From Amblyomma americanum (taxonomy: Eukaryota > Arthropoda > Arachnida > Ixodida > Ixodidae): a stretch of 64,000 nucleotides of DNA. The notes beneath the pieces were generated by a model. It was not told the origin of the DNA. It did not search any database and worked only from the letters and a program-made list of their open reading frames with translations. The stretch lies in contig NC_135497.1 in NCBI RefSeq assembly GCF_052857255.1, forward strand, positions 118,620,744-118,684,743. Reading direction: 5' to 3'. Below are positions 46,401-55,400 of this stretch, piece after piece. Within the stretch, counting starts at the first letter, position 1, and each line of letters starts with the position of its first letter. A program made the position numbers and the translations under genes.

Positions 46401-49400
46401 TTACATGGTCGCGACTAGTGTAGACATCTAAAAACAAACTTCTCAACATGTATGTGACATGGCAAAAAATGGACCCAGTACGAGCCCGCCAAGAAGTCCT
46501 GATAAATATGTGGCCCGCCTGCTTGAGCACGTGCACATACCACGAGCAGAAAATAACTAGTGTTTGCTGCAGTGCCGCTCGATAGCCGAGCACCAGTTGC
46601 GAATTGAATCTGGGATGCTGCGCCCACATATCGACAGGTGCGAGGAGCTGTGTAAACGCCCGTGTAATGCGGCATGTAAGCGGGCGTTAAAGAATCCCTT
46701 GCAGTTGAAATTAATCCATAGCCCTCCCCAACGTCTTTCTCAGCCCAGGCTTTGGACTTCATGCACGAGGAAAACTAACCGTGACAGTTGTAACTAGTAT
46801 TTAAAGAGGGCAGCCTTACTTACTGGAAAAGTCGTCTTGGCTTTGTTCGTTGTCATTTACCATCGCCTCCAATAATGCAACAGGTGGCAGGGACAGCACT
46901 GCCTCGCTGACATGGGCCCCGTCGCTGTCAAAGGGATTTGGCAGTCTGGTCGCCATATGGTCGGCGACTGCACCAACCAGTTCTGTTGCCGGACTCATTG
47001 GCCGGCATTCAAGGGTACCGCCACCTGCACCAAAATTCTTAATTGTACATATCCTACAGCACAATCTGCACAGTGAAACACACTGAGGTGAAGTGCATTC
47101 TGTGCGCAGCACGCAATGCTTGAAAAGGAAAAACAAACAAAATCGCTAACCAGTAGAGTACCACCAGTAATGTTTTGCTCAAAAGTAGTACGCAGATTTT
47201 TAACAATTTTTCACAAAAATTCACAATAAGAAAAAAGATTGCATTTATGCTTAAGGACGGAAATGCGAAAGCCTTCCCTTTTTCTCTTGCTCCCTCTGTT
47301 CCTTTTTTTAGTTGGAAACTTCTTATTTCATTTATTTTGTAGTTGCTTGTTTTTCATTTTTTAAATTTGTTTTTTATACTAAGTAAGCCTTGTCGTGCAT
47401 TTACATCGTTTTTCATCGAATCGGTCGCACAAAACCTGCTTCAAACACAGCAATTTTATTTCATTATTTCAATTTAATTAACTAATTACAATTCATCAAC
47501 CAAACTTTTCCCACTTCAAGATCTTCTCGCGCACTGCCTAACTCAAACTTTTGCATATTTATCTCCACAGAACGACATAACCGTGCACACAGAATTCGCG
47601 GACACGTTTTGCTGATGCGAAGTAACCATATAATTTTTTCGCATTAATAAATAATGCCAAATTGTTAGGATTAAAATGATGTCAGAAGATGAAACGTGCG
47701 AACATGCAGGAAAATGTATGGGACAGTTTTTGAATGTAAAACTGTTTCGCTCACCTGTCCGAAAGATTTCCCTCGTTTCTTCAGACTTCTTCTTTTTCCA
47801 CCGGGACTTCATATTATCCCACAGTTTTCGTAGCTGTGCTACACACACAGTGCGTGTGCCGGCCAAGCTATTGTAATCATCGCAAAGTTAAGACCAGGCT
47901 TCATCCTTTGCCTTTTTAGTGGTATTGTCCGTTCGTTTGTTTTCTGTCACGTCGCGATACTTCGCCATAATGTTCCTAAACACGTGGCGTTCATCTACGG
48001 TGAAGATGAATCGCGGACAGGCGGGTCGTTTCTTGGCGCGCTGGGTTGCGTCAGAAGCGGATGCCGATGGTGTCGTGCTGAAGTCCGAAATGTCGAGATC
48101 GGACATTGTGCAACCAAAAAGAAAAAGAAGGGCAGACACAAAAACACGTGCACACACGAACAGTCGAACACGCGCAAGCACAGACACTGCAACAAAGCTG
48201 CAAGAAGCGAGTCAGGAGCACAGCAAACGGACGAGAACACGCGGCGAGCAAGCGGAGAAACGAAAGAGGGACCGTAACAAAAATGCCGCGCCGGACAGCT
48301 GCGACTGCTGTGGTTGCCAGACAGGTAAAGAAAACTGGTTATTTCTTCTGAAAGTACACGTTTTTTTATGGAAAAACAAAAAAATATGCATTTTTATTGT
48401 TTTTACCTTGCAATTTACCACTAAAATAGACAAATTACTTCCATGTTACCAAATAGGTGTTGTTTTATTTGCATAAATTTACAATACTCTCGTCATCGGC
48501 ATCTTCTCCTCGAAAGCACTGGAGTGGAGGAGGGCTACTCGGCCAGCTCCTCGATGGAGGAATGTTCGAGGTGTGTTCAAGAAGCGCGACTGCTCCTCGG
48601 GCCGAGGATGAGCGCTCTCCTCCACTCCCAGGAGTGGAGGCGCAGCGTCGAGTGGAGGGTTGTTTGTGAATACGGCGGTTAGCCTTGGTTCGCACGCTGC
48701 AAGGAGGCCTTCAGGTAGAAAATTTCAGTGTTAAGTGCGCATAGAAAAGTGGGAGAAAAAAGGAAGCTTATTCCAGCGCACACGCGGTGAGTGCAGGAGC
48801 CGCCATGCTGTCCTATGGCCCGGGACACGATCGCTGGAGGCCCTACGGCTTCATGGCTGAGCCGAGGTGCGACCGAACGGTCGTCATCGTTCGCAACAAC
48901 GACGTCATGCTGGCCGGTGAGTACAGTGTAAAACGCCCGATACAAAAAAGCGTTAACGTCGGCTCTACGCTGCGCGACGCAGTGTTCCACGCGGCTACAA
49001 ACGTCATAGAAGGAAATGTGTTCCGTCATCTATTGGTCTCCAGACATTAGTGGGTCATGCATGCATTTTAAAGGCTGTCCTGTGTAGAAATGATCCACAT
49101 AACACTTTTCAAGCTCTGTGGAGTAGTCAAAGTTGATTCCGTCCTTCAGTGCGAACAGAGTGACTTTTCTTTTCGAGCGCCTGTGTTAGGCTCGAAGAGC
49201 TTGCAACATGCACGTTACGCACGCCTCCCGCAAAAGCTTTGTACTCAAGAAACAAGATAAAGCTCTATGTTAAGCTTTCGGCGACGAGCCCAGAGCAAAC
49301 CACACCCTATTTTTATATAAACAAACGGAACCACGCAAGATATTTCGTGTAGTTTTACGTCCATCACATTCTACTTATCACACTCTTGATTTTAATAGAA

Positions 49401-52400
49401 AATGCAGTTGTAGATGCTTCATGGGTTTTGGGGTTCGTTGAAGAAGGAGAGTTGTCAGATAAATTCTAACTTTGCAAACTTTTATAAAATGTCACTCCTA
49501 AGCCTGTCTTTAGCACTTATTAGCCTTACCTGCTTATGCGCCGTAAAACCCACAACAACGCAAGTTGGAAGAGCAATCCGAAGGCCAGGATCTTTGAAAT
49601 TCGTCCTATGGATACTCGTATGCACAGTCGGTCCTGTTCTCTAACCATAGTTTGTTTGATTTTATCGTTATTATAATCATTTTTTCGTTTACGACACACA
49701 CATATCGTCACATATAGTCGGAGCAGCACGGTGAACGTCAACGATGCACCGTGGTGCTCGAGAGTAGACAGGCTTCCTCAGGGTCTTTCTGCTTTTTGTT
49801 TCCTTGCCTCGGTCTTCATATAAGCAACAGTATAGGGTGCCTCGATACGAGCGGGCATCGAGGCACCCTACGCAACAGCTCGGCAAACACCCACTGGTCG
49901 GCACTGCACCATGTGCTTGAAATTGCGCGGCCTATACTTGCGATCCTGTGTCTCGTCATAGGCTATATATATATGCCTATGCTTGAATGCAGCCGTGCCC
50001 TCTGCGCAGGCGGCCTGGACCCTCTCTGCGTAACGACCAGTGGCCATATGCAGCCATCGAACAAGGCTTTTTTATTCAGTAGCAGATGGAAGAGGCGGAT
50101 CGAACTACCCGCAATGAGCCGTGAACGCGCTTTCCAAGCTGCCGTCGGCTGGCATGGCCGCATGATGGTCTTCGGTGGATTCCATCGCACCGGCCGGTGA
50201 GCTCCCGTATAGACCGTTTACAGCGTGCAGCTCTTGCTCTTGAGACGAGATGGCGCCACAGACGCGCTCGGAACACGGTGCCATTACGGGCCTCTTAAGT
50301 CGCCGGCGTGTACGCCTCGACACAGTAATGAAAATATCACGGGTGGCTGCCGATGTGTTCTTTATGCGAAGGTGGGGAAGGAAAGAGGAAATACTTGCTC
50401 TGTTGTGGATTGCAAGAAATGCTACGGAGAGTTAAAGGTGCGGTATTCAATTGTTTGCGAGCTTCTCGAAACCGAACAGCACAAGCAAGTACTGCCCCTT
50501 TTCGCGGCCGTTCGCCACGCACCCTTTCCGTGACGAGGAACCCGGCAAACACGTTCGCCAACGCTAGACAGCCGATATAGAAAGAAAGGTTACGATCTTG
50601 GAAAATCTGCGAGGGCAAGCGCACAACATTGCTGCATTAATTAACTGTTCTGCCACCGAAGCAGTCGCTTCGTGCTTTCTGTTGCTGCGCGGTTGCGCCT
50701 GCGTGTGTAGCGAGACCCCATTGCTTGCAAGTTAAGGTGTGCGGCAATTTAGTAACGCCAGCGCCCGAGGCCGAATTAGGTACTCTAAAGAAGGACGGCT
50801 TACGCTCCTACATGCCACTAGTGCAGATCGTGTAGTGCACAGCCGCGCGTACGGACGACGCTTACCGTCTGTGTATTGTGTGCCCTCTTGGCGCTACTCT
50901 TGAACTTCGCTCCAAGCAGAGCTCTTTTCGTGGACCATATTCGGAATGAAGCTTTTGCGTTACGGCTGCAGTGCTGCAGGGTGGCTGTCACTTCTTCGTG
51001 CGAGACAGTCACGAAAAGTGACTCCGCAGGCCAGCGCACAGAGTGACGCTGATTGCTTACCATTGCCGAGACATCAAGCCTTTTCATGCCCACATATCGA
51101 CCGTGGAGCGTACAAAAATTTCATGTGTCAGACTGACGTAGTTTTGAACTTCGTGTAGTGTGAACGCGTTGCCGTGCGCGTGTTATAACATTTATATCGC
51201 GGAATCCTTCGAAGTGATTGCGCGCCAGCTCATGAAGGCTGCTTAATGCATGACACTGCTACCATAATATTTAACATTTGTGTGGGTACTTAATTTGGTC
51301 GCCTTTCTGTGTTTAACAAACAAGTAGAAAATGTTTTTGGTTTTCTAAGCACCGTTAACAGGTTCCAAACAAATGCTTTCGATGTGCATGTGAGCGTTTT
51401 ATAGAGCGGTGTCTGCATGTATTTACGCAATACTACAACGACCTGCGCAGCCGCAGGAGCATTGAACCTTGCCGTTTTAGGTAATATCAATATACAACAT
51501 TCACCAAAGCCTTCTGCGGATGCAAAGACAAGCATCAGTCGATCCATCCGTTGGCTGGCTCTGCGACATAAAGCCCGAAACCTTCTTCACGCCTCAAGTG
51601 AAAAAATTAGGGCGCACACATGACCTTCGAATCTTTGGACAAACTATAGTGTCTTTTACAACCGTATGAACAGAAACACTGCCTGCCGGAACCGAACCAT
51701 CGGACGCGGCAGCCGACGCGTCGAGGCGCACGCCAAACAGTCAAGAGGCGTGGAATGGCTGCGGGCTCACGTGATCAAAGATGGCAGCCCCCGTGACACG
51801 GCACTGTAAAACGTCTATAGCGTGCACTGCAAATTCAGAGCGTGCGACAGCCTGTATTCGGCCACGAGACTAGCCTGTGACAAATGCAAGAAAGAAAACC
51901 CATACGGAAGTTTTTTCAGCTGGCTTGCACGTTTTGAGCCAGCATGGGCCTGGTCCGCATGGAGTGTTTTTTGCACGGGGAAACGCGCCGCGGGCCAAAC
52001 CTACGCGGCTGTCCCGCCGAATTTGCACGGTCACGGTCGTTTATCGCGGCGGCTTCTTGCATCCGTGGCGGTGCAGGTGTGGCGGCAGGGCCGCATGAGG
52101 GTTCGCTCGTGGCACGTTTCCGCGTGCTAAAAATGCTTAATGTAGGCCAGGCTTTAGGCGTTCCTTCGCTTCATCGAATGCGGCACGAACAAACCAGACT
52201 GAATGGCGCTCTGCAACAACGCGCAATTCTTCCTGTCATGTGAACTCCACGTTGCATTACTGACTAGAAAATTAATGCTGAGTGGTGAAACCGGTGCTGG
52301 ACGAAATGTTCTTGCATGTACAAATATGCATCGCTCAGGTATCCCGCTTCTTGGCCGTCTTTCGCATTGTGCGCTGTTTTGCAAATAAAGAAAAGGGAAT

Positions 52401-55400
52401 AAAAATACTGTGACATGTAAGGTATCTCTTCAAAGGTCCGCTTGGGATTATTTATTTTGACCTGCTAATATTTGGACTTCAGGCAGTGGCTTAACGGAAA
52501 ACATTAAAGCAGGCGTCAACCTGGAGCAAAAAAGAAATTAAATTTTTCGATACTATGATACTAATAGAGAAGAACATTTACATTGAAGCGCTCTCTTTAA
52601 TTCTTTAAGTGTCAATGCTTCCTTTTCCGCCAATCCCGTACGCTCCTCTGGAGTTCCGCGCACAAGCCATCGCTTGCGTCTTACTAGTGCGCGTTTCACG
52701 GCTCCAGAGGCGTATTGCATTCACAGTAAATTATCTTCGATTATGCTACTTACTGAGCAGTAAGGAAGCCAAAACGAATTAAATATTTTTCTATTTTTGG
52801 AGACCTGAGCACAACATTCTTTTGCTTTTTGTTTATATTGTGAAGACTTAAAGACGTTTGCGTTGTAGTAAATTCTCGAAATTCCGGTAACCAGAGACAC
52901 CTTCGACTCGGTCTAAACCTCAGCAGTTATGCTGGTATTAAATAATGAAGATGCCTTTTCGTATGTCTGTTTTCGCCCTAATATTTGTTCCAGAAGCTGT
53001 GCGCATTCTTGTCCCACTATAAGCTTTTTTAAAACATCTATAATGGCTGCACACCGACTGACGTCATCCACGAAGACAGCAATCAAATTCCAATAAGGAA
53101 GGATGTCTGGCAGGAAGACACGATATCTCCAATGCTGGTCACCGCCTGCAAACACGTTTTAAGAGACCAGGATTTTGAACTGCTGGAGATCAGAGCTAAT
53201 GGAGAATACCTTAGTAATCTATGATTGGCTGATTAGGGAGGGAGGGAGGGAGGGAGTGAGGAAAAGGTCATGCTGGGCTTAACCCTAATGTAAATGCCAG
53301 CGTATAAGAGTCTTTGTGCGAAAGCAATAAATCATAACGCGTCTTTGTCTTCTTAATTATACATCGCATTCGGAAGCCGCAACTTGCACTCTACGCGATG
53401 CAGCTCATGTATCAGTATCTGGAGATTAAAAGGAGACGCGGTTGCTAGTCATTAAATTGATGCGATCATTGCAAATCATTAGAAGCTTTCAAGTGTTGGT
53501 AACAAATAAGCTAATCCAGAATAGTAAACTGTACGTCAACGGGATAGCTATCTGAAGTAAAGCGGAGTTTCTTCGCTGTACAGTGGTGCTCCTTGTAAGA
53601 GAGTTCTCGTGTCTGAGGAGTGGTCGGCTGCTTACCTTACGGCGTGGTCAGATCGACGCGACGGTCTTTCTGCAGGATGCTCAGCAGCGCTGAAGTTTAC
53701 TTCCTCAATACGAACCAGTCGTTGCTCATTCGCCCAATGTCGATGGCTCTCATGGGGATGGCTGGCGCCCCAATCGACACGCGAGTCTACATCATCGGCG
53801 GCACCTCCTGCGGTCCAGACGGGCACGCCCTCCAGGCCTCAATCTACATCTTCGACCCGAGCACAGACTCGTAAGTACCCACTGTACGCCACAGAATGGT
53901 CTGACGGCGTAGTTTTCCTCTTATTTTTTTTCATCCGTTTGTGTGTGTTTGTGTCGGAGGGGGCGGGATGCTAACCCGCAAAAAAAGTTAAAATGCGTAA
54001 AAACCAGCGCACGAAGGCCCCACGCTTGCAGAAAAGGCCGCCCCACTGGGGCCTTTCAGCCTCAATTCAAAGAAAACTTGGTGAGTGCATGACCTTAATT
54101 TTTTTTCCTCTATAGCCGCTACGTGAACTGCAGTAGAGAATCGGCGGCAGACGGGCACTCCTCTGTGCTCAGTAAATGCAAACCCCCCGTGTTTTGCAGT
54201 TGGACCTGGACCAAGCTGGCAGCGATGATGGAGAAGAGGGCCTTTTTCTCAGCCTTGGACGTACAACGCGATTGGTGGCTAGCAGGGGGCGTCATGCAGC
54301 TGAGGCCCAAGGTCAAGTGCACCACGTGTATCGACGTGCTCCGCCTGGCCTCGTCCACCATGGAGCGACCATCTGTCATGCCATCGCCTAGGCACTCTGT
54401 TTGCGCGGAAAAAACAGGTGAGAGGGCCAGCGGCAGCCGCTGACAAGCACATTCCGCCACCAGAGGGCTGCAGATAACCCTCTCTGTCTTATTCCGGTCG
54501 AAACTGTCGCATGATCCGAGCTGAAGCGCTGGAGCGGTTTATTCGAAGGCACGGTTCGCGATTTAGTGACCTGCTCGGTCCGGTATTTCTCACAACGTGC
54601 GCTATAGGTCACCTGTGGGTAGTGTATCCCCATCACACCTATCTCGACGATACTCTGCAGCGAACGAAACGCATCCAGAGAGGAAACAATCAGGTTTGGC
54701 GCTTTCGCCCGGTTTGGGGTGAACTGTATGTGCCATTCTTAATGCGACATTATTAAAAACTGCTTTTTCGTCTCGCTCTTATAAACAGGTACATACTGCA
54801 GTCTAAAGAACTTATATTGCCAGATGCCCAAATGTTAAGCAAAAATGTTAAATGCTTATTAAGACACCTAACGTTAAATGAAAATTACGCAACAAAAACA
54901 ACAGAATGCAGGCCGCTCGCCGGTTACACTTAGCCGCATTAATTTACTTTATTAGGTGGTCTTTCCTTTACGAGATACAATGCAAGCGAAGAGCGTGCCG
55001 AAATGGATTGAGAAAAGCCAGGGCATGAATAGTTTTCATCGACTACATTTGCTCATTCATGTTATTTGGAAAGCGGTGCGCCAGCGCAAGGCAATATGGA
55101 CGGGGCGTCATGCTCAAAAAGAACTAAATTAAGCTTAATATCTGATAGCTGACATGGCGTTTGCACCGCGAGAAGTTGAAGGCCTCCAAGGGTGAATCTT
55201 CTTGCACAAACTCCGCGAAAGGAGCAACATTGTACTGCTAATTTTGTGCAATACTTGCTGTTGCTGACCCTCATTTGGGAGTCTTTCCACGGATTTCGAT
55301 TATCGGGTGGAACCGCTTCCAAGCAGCTAATGAACATCGCCTTCTGTGGCGCGTTCTTTCGTCGTACAGCAAACTGAGTGCAACATAGTTAAGGTGATCG

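Larger units (their letters stand above)
42060..48678. mobile_element. Harbinger (PIF/Harbinger) DNA transposon, 6.6 kb, in the kelch intron
   Basis: The ends are inverted repeats: left CCCCCGTATTCTTAAACAG, right (reversed) CCGCCGTATTCACAAACAA, both followed by CCTCCACT. Each is bordered by the 3-bp duplication TTA (42057-42059 and 48679-48681), the TWA target typical of the superfamily. Inside are the two genes of an autonomous element: a transposase (+, 42265-44554) and a Myb/SANT-like protein (-, 45803-48106), convergent. An old RTE fragment (44680-45650) and a SINE-like piece (about 46564-46795) are nested in it. It fills the intron between E1 and E2 of kelch copy D. Confidence 0.9.

Noticed and set aside
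54116..54199. Earlier acceptor for exon E5 (TCTATAG at 54111-54115)
   Set aside because: Also phase-compatible, but the AG is lost in copy C, while the acceptor before 54200 is kept and gives the normal kelch DPSTDS-W junction.
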